From JBBSDV01 sp038240335 (lineage in GTDB: Bacteria > Chloroflexota > Dehalococcoidia > DSTF01 > JACRBR01): a stretch of DNA of 13,560 bases. A program made the translations under genes and the position numbers. Shown here piece by piece: positions 6,557-12,517 of this stretch. The notes under the pieces were generated by a model that had not been told where the DNA came from, did not search any database, and saw only the letters and a list, made by a program, of their open reading frames with translations. The DNA is taken from positions 1 through 13,560 of the forward strand of contig JBBSDV010000084.1 in assembly GCA_038240335.1 (NCBI GenBank). Direction: 5' to 3'. How positions within the stretch are numbered: the first letter of the stretch is position 1; every line of letters starts with the position of its first letter.

Positions 6557-7285
6557 ATGGTGCGCACACAAAGCCGGCAAGAGATGATCATGCGGCACAT
6601 GCCGCTGGTAGCCTTCGTCGTCAGCCGCATGTCGACCGACAACCAGAAGACTCTCGGCCTCGACCGCGAGGATGCGTTGGCCTACGGCGTCGAGGGCCTC
6701 ATCCAGGCCGTCGACAATTTCGACGACACACGCGGAGTCAGCTTTGCGAGCTTTGCCGTTCGCCGTATCCGCGGCTCGATCCTCGATGCGATCCGCAGGA
6801 TGGATCCGCTGCCGCGCTCGATTCGCAAGAGCGCGCGAGAAGTCGAGTCCGCTTCGCAAGACCTCTCGTCGACCCTGGGTCGCTGGCCGACGCCGAAAGA
6901 GGTCGCCTTCCGCATGGGCATCCCGATCGAGCAGCTCGATAACGTCATGCGGCACGCCGCCTCGAAGTTCATCTCCCTCGAGCACGCACTCCAGGACCGC
7001 GGCGGCGATTCCGCTCCGTCCTTCGACCCGGTCGACGAAGATGAGTCGGGCGATCCCGCCCGCGCCGCCGACCACAATGCGTCGCTTGCGATGCTCGATT
7101 CCGCGGTTCACGGCCTCAACGCCCGCGACCGCGCGATCCTGCGCCTGCGGTACGCCGAATCCAAGCCGTTCCACGAGATCGGCGCGATGATGGGCCTCTC
7201 GGAGTCCCGTGTCTGCCAGCTTCACAAGCGCATCCTGTCGATTCTGCGCCGCCAGATGAACGCGCAGCTCGAGGAGGCCGCCTAA
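6557..7285 (+). CDS. FliA/WhiG-family (group 3) RNA polymerase sigma factor
   Basis: A 242-residue sigma-70 family protein with domains 2, 3 and 4 and no region 1.1, as in FliA, WhiG and SigF/SigB. Region 2 covers about 10-85 (HMPLVAFVVSRM, then DALAYGVEGLIQAVDNFD and FASFAVRRIRGSILDAIR). Region 3 covers about 88-140 (LGRWPTPKEVAFRMGIP), and region 4 covers about 185-235 with helix-turn-helix FHEIGAMMGLSESRVCQLHKR. An acidic linker (about 148-170) joins regions 3 and 4. The start is the ATG at 6557, with AGGAG five bases upstream; the frame is open further left but that would run through the riboswitch and terminator. It directs polymerase to a dedicated promoter class. Flagellar genes are not visible here, so the regulon is unknown. 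No anti-sigma gene is adjacent. Expression is expected to depend on cyclic di-GMP through the leader. Confidence 0.93.
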   Translation: MVRTQSRQEMIMRHMPLVAFVVSRMSTDNQKTLGLDREDALAYGVEGLIQAVDNFDDTRGVSFASFAVRRIRGSILDAIRRMDPLPRSIRKSAREVESASQDLSSTLGRWPTPKEVAFRMGIPIEQLDNVMRHAASKFISLEHALQDRGGDSAPSFDPVDEDESGDPARAADHNASLAMLDSAVHGLNARDRAILRLRYAESKPFHEIGAMMGLSESRVCQLHKRILSILRRQMNAQLEEAA

Positions 7286-7422
7286 CAGGGTTGTTGAACG
7301 CTCTTTCTCCATTCGCGGCGCGGCCTTTCCGCCCCAGTTTCCGGGATCAGCTCCAACACCACATGCCGGACGTTCTGGCGTTGTTCGACACCCTCCTGGG
7401 GCTACGGCGCGCCGCGTAGACG

Positions 7423-7430
7423 GCCGATAT
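7423..7430 (+). promoter_or_regulatory. possible sigma-28-like -10 element upstream of the HD-GYP gene
   Basis: GCCGATAT matches the FliA-type -10 consensus GCCGATAA at seven of eight positions. It lies 48 bases before the HD-GYP ATG and directly follows the gene for a FliA/WhiG-family sigma factor. No TAAA-type -35 is found 15 bases upstream, so this is suggestive only. Confidence 0.25.
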
Positions 7431-7477
7431 TAACCTAGGCCTATACGATCGAGGGCCGCGCGCTTCCGCGGGGGAAT

Positions 7478-9001
7478 ATGCTGCAGGAACCGATCGACGC
7501 GCTACCGCTGGCGTCCGAACAACGTGAACCGTTCCTCCCGTCTTCGATGGCGACGAACGTCGTGCAGTTGCGGCCGAGCGATGATGACGACGACGTGGAA
7601 GAGCGGCTCCCCGCACTCGCGCTCGTGTACATTCTCGCCGTGTTCGCCGCCGGCGTCGCATCAATCGGCATCTTCGCGCCACGGCTCGACACGCACGACA
7701 TCGGCGGCCTCGTCGTCCTCGGCGTCCTCGCCGTCCTCTTTGGCCGCATGCGGATCCAGATCTACGGCGAGACCGCCGTCTCGATCGGCATGGTGGGCGA
7801 CTTCACCGTAGCATTCCTCTTCGGCGTACCCGGCGCCGCCATTATCAGCCCGATCGCCGCCCTCGCGACGGACATCGGCGGCGGTCCTTGGTACAAGCGC
7901 CTGTTTAACATCGGCTCTGTGATCGTCGTCAACGTCGCGATCGCCTCAATGGTGCAGGCGCTCATCGGCATTCACGGCCCGGGCCTGCCCCTCGATGGCT
8001 GGCTGATCCCGATCGCGTTCGCCGCCATCGTCGTCTATTACCTGCTCAACATCAGCCTCGTCACGGTCGCCGTCAGCCTGGCGACGCGTACCTCCCTGCT
8101 CTCCGTCTGGCGCGAGAAGTTCGAATGGCTGTTGCCGCACTATCTCGTCTTCGGCATGCTCGGCCTCGCCCTCGCCGTCGCGTACCGCGGCATCGGCTAC
8201 ATCGGGCTGCTGGCGTTCCTCGCGCCGCCGCTGATGATGCGCTTCACGACGAAGCAGTACATCGACAAGACGGCCCAGAACGTCGACGAACTGAAGAAGA
8301 GCAACCGCGAGCTACACAAGGCGAACCGCGATGTGCTCGGCATGGCAGAGCAACTGCGCGAGACCTACGATGGCACCCTCGAGGCGCTCGTCTCCGCCCT
8401 CGACGCCCGCGACCGCGAGACCAAGGGCCACTCCCTTCGCGTCGCCAAGTACATGATGGAGATCGCCTACCACATGGGCATCGCGCCCGGCACGGAGGAG
8501 TGGGTCGATATGCAGCGCGGCGGCCTGCTGCATGACATCGGCAAGATCGGCGTCTCCGACTCGATCCTCCACAAGCCCGGCCCGCTGACCGACGACGAGT
8601 GGGTCAGCATGAAGCGCCACCCGAAGATCGGGTACGACATGATCCGCGACATCGGCTTCCTGTCGGGTGCGGCGAAGATCGTCATGGCGCACCACGAGCG
8701 CTTCGACGGCAAGGGCTACCCTCGCGGTCTCGCCGCCGACGAGATCTTGCTCGGGGCGCGCATCTTCGTCCTCGCCGACACCTTCGATGCCATGACCTCC
8801 GATCGCCCGTATCGCGCCGCCCTCAGCGTCGAGGCGTCGCGCGACGAGATCATCAGCTGCAGCGGCACGCAGTTCGACCCGCGCTGCGTCCAGGCGTTCC
8901 TGCTCGCCTTCGACAAGATCGTCGAGATCCGCTGGACGAACCACGACCAACCGTCCGCGCACCACGCCGCCGCCGCCCCCGCCCCCCAGAAGGCCGCATA
9001 G
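7478..9001 (+). CDS. membrane-anchored HD-GYP domain cyclic di-GMP phosphodiesterase
   Basis: A 507-residue inner-membrane protein. After an acidic N-terminus (DDDDD, about 35-39) come about seven hydrophobic segments between residues 45 and 255. A charged coiled-coil-like linker (about 262-296) follows, then a complete HD-GYP domain (about 297-485). The HD pair is His352-Asp353 (LLHDIGKIG), with KRHPKIGYD near 379-387, HHERFDGKGYP with the GYP triplet at 413-415, and ADTFDAMTSDRPYR near 433-446. All hallmark metal-binding and GYP residues are present, so hydrolysis of cyclic di-GMP to pGpG or GMP is expected. The tail is Ala/Pro/His-rich. The ATG at 7478 has a GGGGGA tract four bases upstream; an ATG at 7547 lacks one. 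It lies 192 bases after the sigma gene with no clear terminator between them, so co-transcription under the riboswitch is possible. The membrane part may sense an unknown signal. Confidence 0.93.
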   Translation: MLQEPIDALPLASEQREPFLPSSMATNVVQLRPSDDDDDVEERLPALALVYILAVFAAGVASIGIFAPRLDTHDIGGLVVLGVLAVLFGRMRIQIYGETAVSIGMVGDFTVAFLFGVPGAAIISPIAALATDIGGGPWYKRLFNIGSVIVVNVAIASMVQALIGIHGPGLPLDGWLIPIAFAAIVVYYLLNISLVTVAVSLATRTSLLSVWREKFEWLLPHYLVFGMLGLALAVAYRGIGYIGLLAFLAPPLMMRFTTKQYIDKTAQNVDELKKSNRELHKANRDVLGMAEQLRETYDGTLEALVSALDARDRETKGHSLRVAKYMMEIAYHMGIAPGTEEWVDMQRGGLLHDIGKIGVSDSILHKPGPLTDDEWVSMKRHPKIGYDMIRDIGFLSGAAKIVMAHHERFDGKGYPRGLAADEILLGARIFVLADTFDAMTSDRPYRAALSVEASRDEIISCSGTQFDPRCVQAFLLAFDKIVEIRWTNHDQPSAHHAAAAPAPQKAA

Positions 9002-9009
9002 CTTCATCT

Positions 9010-9016
9010 CATCCAA
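9010..9016 (+). repeat. single CATCCAA heptamer
   Basis: One copy of the seven-base unit that forms arrays at 9481-9508 and 10529-10556. It sits just before the first small membrane-protein gene, so it may mark the left edge of the duplicated unit; alone it could be chance. Confidence 0.3.
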
Positions 9017-9054
9017 CCCTATTTTTCGCCCACGAAGCTGGTGAGCGCGATAAC

Positions 9055-9501
9055 GTGGGTCAGATGTTGTCGGCAACGCTCAGCGAGTGGCTCCTAGGCG
9101 TGATCGGAATCATCGCACTGCTCGCCGCGGGCATGTGCTGGTTCGTAACGTGGGAACTCGTCGGCCGCAGTCCGCGTAGGCTTGCATGGATCGTCTGCGG
9201 CCTCGCCGGGTTGCCGGCAGTGTTTATCGGCGTACTGTATGCGTTGATCGGTCTTCCAATCATAGTTGGAGCCGCAGTGCTCGGCGTCGTAGCGTCCTTG
9301 AACCACCGACTCACCCACTTGCCGGCCGCCCTCTATGCAACAGTCTTTCTCGGTGCTGGCGTACTCGACGTGTCGACGCAGCATCTTCGGATCAGCGAAG
9401 CCATGCGTACGTTCGTCTTTCTCGGCCGCGTCGCCGGACAGGCTACGTTCACTCATGAAACCGGCGCAGGTACTCCCGCGAGTCCAACATCCAACCTCTA
9501 A
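9055..9501 (+). CDS. small polytopic membrane protein, paralog 1 (unknown function)
   Basis: A 148-residue protein with about four hydrophobic segments (roughly 11-31, 43-60, 62-80 and 90-108). I do not recognise the family. The GTG at 9055 is chosen because its first residues (start-G-Q-M-L-S-A-T-L) align with the start of paralog 2 (M-N-Q-M-L-R-A-T-L), and GGTGAG lies nine bases upstream. Shared motifs with paralog 2 include GMC-F-T-WE, SPRR, the CG-AGLPAV-GV-Y block and HLPAALYA. The C-terminus differs: the paralog 2 end (LLATSKLGRIA) is replaced by a Gly/Ala/Thr/Pro-rich tail, and the stop codon falls inside a seven-base repeat array. The end may therefore have been remodelled by repeat insertion or a frameshift. 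Possibly a phage-holin-like or accessory membrane protein, but no function is supported. Confidence 0.72.
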   Translation: MGQMLSATLSEWLLGVIGIIALLAAGMCWFVTWELVGRSPRRLAWIVCGLAGLPAVFIGVLYALIGLPIIVGAAVLGVVASLNHRLTHLPAALYATVFLGAGVLDVSTQHLRISEAMRTFVFLGRVAGQATFTHETGAGTPASPTSNL

Positions 9502-9508
9502 CGTCCAA
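9481..9508 (+). repeat. heptamer array, four units (consensus CRTCCAA)
   Basis: Four consecutive seven-base units read AGTCCAA, CATCCAA, CCTCTAA and CGTCCAA. On the other strand they fit GTTNNNN. The stop codon of paralog 1 (TAA, 9499-9501) lies in the third unit, so the array encodes the end of that protein. Confidence 0.65.
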
Positions 9509-9695
9509 ACTCAACGCCAGCGGAAGTCGGAAGTCCGAAACCCCCGACGTTTCGCCTCGGTGAGCTCGCGCTAGTACGGCTCTTGCTATTTCGCCGAGAC
9601 CGCTTTCGTCGGCCCAGTTCGCTCTCGATGAGCACGAGCTTCGGAGCGCTAGAAGCTCCCGTCGAATCTTTCCGACGCGCTACGCCGGAACTATG

Positions 9696-10160
9696 ATGAA
9701 TCAAATGTTACGGGCAACGCTCGGCGGATCAGTCATCGGCATTGTCGTACTGTTCGCGGTCGGGATGTGTTCGTTCACCTTGTGGGAGGCGGTCAGGCAC
9801 AGTCCGCGCAGGTTCGTCTGGGTGCTGTGCGGCATCGCCGGGTTGCCGGCCGTGTCGTTGGGCGTGATCTACTTCTCAATTATTGGCATCGTGATCATTC
9901 TCGTCGCGTTTGCACTCGGCGCGGCCACGTCCTTCACGCGTCATCTCCAGCACCTTCCGGCAGCGCTCTACGCACTCGTTCTCGGGGCCGCGGTGCTCTG
10001 GGCGCACCCGCGCCACCTCAGCCTGGGTGACGTCCTGGCCACGCTTGGCTACCTCGGCGATGTCTTCCTTGCACTGCTTGCCACGAGCAAGCTCGGGCGC
10101 ATCGCCGCCGGCGGGCTGTCAGAGCCCAGTCGGCCGTCGAGCAGCGACGCACCCGCCTGA
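9696..10160 (+). CDS. small polytopic membrane protein, paralog 2 (unknown function)
   Basis: A 154-residue membrane protein homologous over its first 105 residues to the gene 194 bases upstream; both lie on the plus strand. Hydrophobic segments are at about 12-31, 40-58, 60-79 and 88-104, with a weaker one near 111-128. A positively charged SPRR loop sits between segments 1 and 2. The tail is Ser/Pro-rich and probably cytoplasmic or disordered. Start choices are ATG at 9693 and 9696. I use 9696, which aligns with the GTG start of paralog 1 and has GGAA five bases upstream. No catalytic motif is visible and the family is not recognised. Conservation of the C-G-x-A-G-L-P-A-V segment in both copies suggests it is structurally or functionally central. 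Confidence 0.8.
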   Translation: MNQMLRATLGGSVIGIVVLFAVGMCSFTLWEAVRHSPRRFVWVLCGIAGLPAVSLGVIYFSIIGIVIILVAFALGAATSFTRHLQHLPAALYALVLGAAVLWAHPRHLSLGDVLATLGYLGDVFLALLATSKLGRIAAGGLSEPSRPSSSDAPA

Positions 10161-10190
10161 CGCAAGCGTAGAGGCCCCCATACGGGACAC

Positions 10191-10204
10191 CGTCCAACCC
10201 CCAA
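10191..10204 (+). repeat. two heptamer units (CGTCCAA, CCCCCAA)
   Basis: Two in-register seven-base units of the same type as the arrays at 9481 and 10529, lying 30 bases after the paralog 2 stop. A further single CATCCAA is at 10260-10266. Each paralog unit therefore ends near such repeats. Confidence 0.4.
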
Positions 10205-10283
10205 CAGTCGACGCCTCGCTCGCTCCCTACTTCGTCCGACTGCTTCACGCACCACCGCCCATCCAATATCCGTCAGTCGACGC

Positions 10284-10496
10284 ACCACGTGCTCTGTGCT
10301 CTACGCATCCACACGTCACCCCGGCTGCACGAGCGAGGCGATCGGCATCTTCATCTTTCTCGGGAGCATCTCGCTCGCCTTGCTCAGCCTGAGCAAATTT
10401 GGTCGCATCGCCGTGACTTCGCATGCGGGCGCCAAGGGGCAGGCGACCGACCGCCGCGCTCTGCCGACGACTCAGACATCGGCTATTGGCGGCTAA
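10284..10496 (+). pseudogene. decayed third copy of the small membrane protein (C-terminal remnant)
   Basis: Only the C-terminal part of the family remains. The frame reads VLYASTRHPG then SEAIGIFIFLGSISLALLSL and SKFGRIA. This aligns with paralog 2 (GDVLATLGYLGDVFLALLATSKLGRIA) and with paralog 1 (ISEAMRTFVFLGRVAG). The four conserved N-terminal hydrophobic segments and a plausible start are missing, and the preceding bases (10161-10283) show no trace of them. A GTG at 10296 could start a 66-residue peptide, but it has no ribosome-binding site. The remnant is probably the relic of a tandem triplication. A short expressed single-pass peptide cannot be excluded. Confidence 0.6.
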
Positions 10497-10528
10497 ACCG
10501 TCCGTCGGCGACGGTCGTAGTCCTGCGT

Positions 10529-10556
10529 CATCCAACATCCAACTTCCAACATCCAA
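10529..10556 (+). repeat. heptamer array, four units (CATCCAA)
   Basis: Four tandem seven-base units: CATCCAA, CATCCAA, CTTCCAA, CATCCAA. On the opposite strand this reads GTTGGAT-type units. It is the cleanest of the heptamer arrays and lies just after the third paralog remnant. Confidence 0.75.
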
Positions 10557-10600
10557 TCGTCTGCCCGCCACCACCTCACCTCCCACCTCCCACCGCCTCA

Positions 10601-10620
10601 CCCCGACCCCCACCCCACCC
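10601..10620 (-). other. G-quadruplex-forming tract upstream of the HNH promoter
   Basis: The plus strand has C runs of 4, 5, 4 and 3 separated by GA, A and A. The minus strand therefore reads four G runs (3, 4, 5, 4) with loops of one or two bases, an ideal G-quadruplex pattern. It ends three bases before the -35 box of the HNH gene and is part of a longer C-rich stretch starting near 10561. Confidence 0.6.
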
Positions 10621-10623
10621 GCG

Positions 10624-10653
10624 TTGCCCGGCCAAAACTCCCCTTGCTATGAT
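10624..10653 (+). promoter_or_regulatory. promoter of the HNH endonuclease gene
   Basis: TTGCCC (10624-10629), an 18-base spacer and TATGAT (10648-10653) with an upstream TG (10645-10646) form an extended -10 promoter. A start site near 10660 leaves a leader of about 20 bases containing GGGAAG before the ATG at 10680. Confidence 0.6.
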
Positions 10654-10679
10654 TCACGCACTATTTGGGAAGCGTGACG

Positions 10680-11213
10680 ATGAATCTGAGCAACGTCCTC
10701 GTCCTCAATCAAAACTACGAGCCACTGAACGTCTGCAATGCAAGACGCGCGTTCGTTCTCGTGGACTGCGGCAAGGCGGAAGTGCTGGAGCACGGCGCCG
10801 GCCACCTGCGCTCCGCCCACCGCGCCTTTCCCCTGCCATCCGTGATTCGTCTTATCTACCTGATCAAGCGCCCCCGCCCCCAGATGCGCTTGTCCCGCCG
10901 CGAGGTGTTCAACCGCGATCGCTACACATGCCAGTACTGCGGCCGGCACGGCGCGCGCGACCTCACGCTCGACCACGTCATGCCGCGGCACCGCGGTGGC
11001 CGGCACACGTGGGAGAACCTCGTGACCGCGTGCAAGGCTTGCAACCACCGCAAAGCTGGCTACACGCCGCAAGAGGCGAAGATGCTGCTCATGAAGGAGC
11101 CGGCGCAGCCCCGCGTCACGAACTACTACGTCGTCTACCCCTACTTGAACACGCAGGAGGGGTGGCGCAAATTCGTGCCCGGCTGGGAGTCCGCTGCCGA
11201 AGGCTTCGCCTAG
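10680..11213 (+). CDS. HNH endonuclease family protein with zinc ribbon
   Basis: A 177-residue soluble protein. The N-terminal domain opens with the conserved VLVLNQNYEPLNVCNARRA segment found in a widespread family of HNH proteins in Actinobacteria, Cyanobacteria and Chloroflexi. The C-terminal half is the nuclease core: CQYCG (first zinc knuckle), LTLDHVMPRHRGG (catalytic His with preceding Asp), WENLVTACKACNHRKAG (Asn, second CxxC and final His). All expected residues are present, so metal-dependent nicking or cleavage of DNA is plausible, but the biological role of this family is not established. The ATG at 10680 follows GGGAAG by seven bases; a TTG five codons earlier is in frame but less likely. 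It is a single-gene unit with its own promoter. No methyltransferase or restriction partner lies next to it. Confidence 0.9.
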   Translation: MNLSNVLVLNQNYEPLNVCNARRAFVLVDCGKAEVLEHGAGHLRSAHRAFPLPSVIRLIYLIKRPRPQMRLSRREVFNRDRYTCQYCGRHGARDLTLDHVMPRHRGGRHTWENLVTACKACNHRKAGYTPQEAKMLLMKEPAQPRVTNYYVVYPYLNTQEGWRKFVPGWESAAEGFA

Positions 11214-11221
11214 GTGAGCTC

Positions 11222-11249
11222 GTAGTTTGTAGTTCGCGGTTCGCAGTTC
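11222..11249 (+). repeat. heptamer array, four units (GTAGTTC type)
   Basis: Four seven-base units read GTAGTTT, GTAGTTC, GCGGTTC and GCAGTTC. Shifted in phase they are GTTTGTA, GTTCGCG, GTTCGCA and GTTCGAT, i.e. GTTNNNN. The array begins eight bases after the HNH stop codon. Confidence 0.65.
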
Positions 11250-11319
11250 GATAATGGCGGCGGCGCGTCGTGGCCCGCGCTCATCGCCTGCACCAAAGGC
11301 TCGCTCGATCCTGTGTTAG

Positions 11320-11462
11320 CGACGAAACGACAAAAGTGCTAAACGATTACATAACGACAGACCGAGTTCTTCTCATGCAGCCGCTGTCCAATGGCCGCGC
11401 GCAGAACAGCGTGGAACGCGCCGGAGACTTCTGTGTCCATCTGTGGCCCTCTGTGGTTTGTC
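11320..11462 (+). repeat. dispersed repeat, copy A
   Basis: About 143 bases align with 12310-12444. The pair share an exact 17-base run (11341-11357 = 12334-12350), the flanking CAAAAGTGC, GAGTTC and CTCA blocks, AACAGCGT and GAACGCG, and end in CTGTGTCCATCTGTGGCC. The 3' end consists of ten-base units CTGTGTCCAT, CTGTGGCCCT and CTGTGGTTTG. No open reading frame is conserved between copies. Confidence 0.75.
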
Positions 11463-11469
11463 CTCCCAC

Positions 11470-11496
11470 CACTGTGAACCGCAAACTGTGAACTCG
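11470..11496 (-). repeat. inverted heptamer stretch of the GTTNNNN type
   Basis: Read on the minus strand it gives GTTCACA, GTTTGCG and GTTCACA, the same kind of units as 11222-11249 but in the opposite orientation. The two stretches therefore flank copy A of the dispersed element as an imperfect inverted pair. Confidence 0.55.
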
Positions 11497-11517
11497 TCCG
11501 AAGGGATGCATCCCCTC

Positions 11518-12009
11518 ATGCTGCTGACGCTGGAGCGCACGCCCTCGGTGCTGCGGGCGATGCTCGGCGACATGCCCGACGCCGTCGTCAACGCGCCCGG
11601 CGGCGAGGGATGGTCGCCGCGCGATGTCGTCGCGCATTTGCTTTCGATCCACTATGCGGCGAATGTCCAGCGCGTCCGTTGGATGCTCGATAACGACGAC
11701 CCCGCCATACCTGACGTAGATGAGCACGCGACGCTCGAGACATCCGGCATGCGCACCTGGCCGCTCGATCGCCTGCTCGACGAATATGCGGCGGCACGCG
11801 CGGAGGCGATGGTGATGCTTCGCGCGGTCACGCCACAGCAGCTCGCGCGCACAGGCCGCCACGCGATCGCCGGCACGATCACAATCGGCGACGTGATGCA
11901 CCACGTCGCGTACCACGATCTCCTGCATGTCGGCCAGATCACCCAACTCCTCTACGCCCCGCTCGAGCGCCACCGCGGCGCGATGGGCGCCGCGTTTCCG
12001 CCAGGGTGA
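11518..12009 (+). CDS. DinB/YfiT-like metalloenzyme family protein
   Basis: A 163-residue soluble four-helix-bundle protein of the DinB superfamily, normal in length. The metal-binding histidines expected of the family are His40 (VVAHLL), His133 and His137 (AYHDLLHVGQI). WSPRDVVAH near 32-40 and the closing HVGQITQLL helix are the most typical segments. Superfamily members include thiol S-transferases using bacillithiol or mycothiol and maleylpyruvate isomerases; which reaction applies here is unknown. I use the ATG at 11518, but ATG 11506 is an alternative: the AAGGG at 11501-11505 directly abuts 11506 and lies 12 bases before 11518. A perfect palindrome, GGGATGCATCCC (11503-11514), overlaps this ribosome-binding region. 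The gene is monocistronic between two repeat-rich spacers. Confidence 0.85.
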   Translation: MLLTLERTPSVLRAMLGDMPDAVVNAPGGEGWSPRDVVAHLLSIHYAANVQRVRWMLDNDDPAIPDVDEHATLETSGMRTWPLDRLLDEYAAARAEAMVMLRAVTPQQLARTGRHAIAGTITIGDVMHHVAYHDLLHVGQITQLLYAPLERHRGAMGAAFPPG

Positions 12010-12309
12010 CGCGCAAGCGCCGAGTCGTTCGCCGATGGCCAGATCTGGGCACGAAGTGGCTCCGTGAGATCGAGGCTCGGGGCGCAAGCTGCCCAGTTTT
12101 GAGCAGCCGTGAAACGTTCATCCGCCGTGCGCCCGTCGCTGGCACTGCATGACAATTCGAAACGTGTCGTCTGCCAATGCCTTCAAACACTGCGTCTGCG
12201 CGCCAAAATAGTTCGCAGATGAACCGCGGATTCGAGATCGATGCGCATCGGTGGGCTACTCAGCCCGGAGCCTTCGGTTCGCAACCCACGTCACGCACCC
12301 ACGCAAGCC

Positions 12310-12444
12310 AGCGGCCAAACGACCAAAAGTGCCAAACGATTACATAACGAAGAGTGAGTTCGTCTCACGCCGAGCAGCTTAGAATCGAACAGCGTCGAAC
12401 GCGTCGAGGACACTGTGTCCATCTGTGGCCATCTGTGGATCGTC
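12310..12444 (+). repeat. dispersed repeat, copy B
   Basis: The second copy of the element at 11320-11462, about 990 bases downstream and in the same orientation, with small indels. Its 3' end has ten-base units CTGTGTCCAT (12413), CTGTGGCCAT (12423) and CTGTGGATCG (12433). It lies upstream of prfB. Confidence 0.75.
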
Positions 12445-12517
12445 CCCCTTACGGTGTCGCACGTCGTGGGCCGACCAAGCGGCAATCATCTCCCGTTAAC
12501 GACCGCCACCAACAGAT

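Larger units (their letters stand above)
10161..10679. other. gene-poor spacer with repeats, remnant and G-quadruplex tract
   Basis: This 519-base stretch holds no intact gene. In order it contains two heptamers (10191-10204), the remnant of a third membrane-protein copy (10284-10496), a four-unit heptamer array (10529-10556), a nearly G-free C-rich tract (10561-10620) and the HNH promoter (10624-10653). Confidence 0.7.
11214..11517. other. repeat-filled spacer between the HNH and DinB-family genes
   Basis: No gene is supported here. The spacer holds a heptamer array (11222-11249), copy A of the dispersed element (11320-11462), an inverted heptamer stretch (11470-11496) and a 12-base palindrome (11503-11514) at the DinB gene start. 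Confidence 0.65.

Noticed and set aside
6482..7312. A 276-codon minus-strand open frame opposite the sigma factor
   Set aside because: It covers the terminator and the antisense of all sigma regions; no family resemblance.
9002..9050. Terminator after the HD-GYP gene (AGCTTC ... TTTTT ... GAAGCT)
   Set aside because: The T run lies in the loop instead of after the stem, and the loop is long.
8312..9076. A 254-codon minus-strand open frame opposite the HD-GYP domain
   Set aside because: It is rich in Ala/Asp/Val/Arg with no motif and lies antisense to a fully conserved catalytic domain.
9481..11496. CRISPR array suggested by spaced short repeats
   Set aside because: Units are seven bases with no 23-40 base repeats or unique spacers, and there are no cas genes.
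12250..12305. tRNA-like fragment (GGTTCGCAACC resembling a T-arm)
   Set aside because: No matching acceptor stem, anticodon arm or D-arm could be placed around it.
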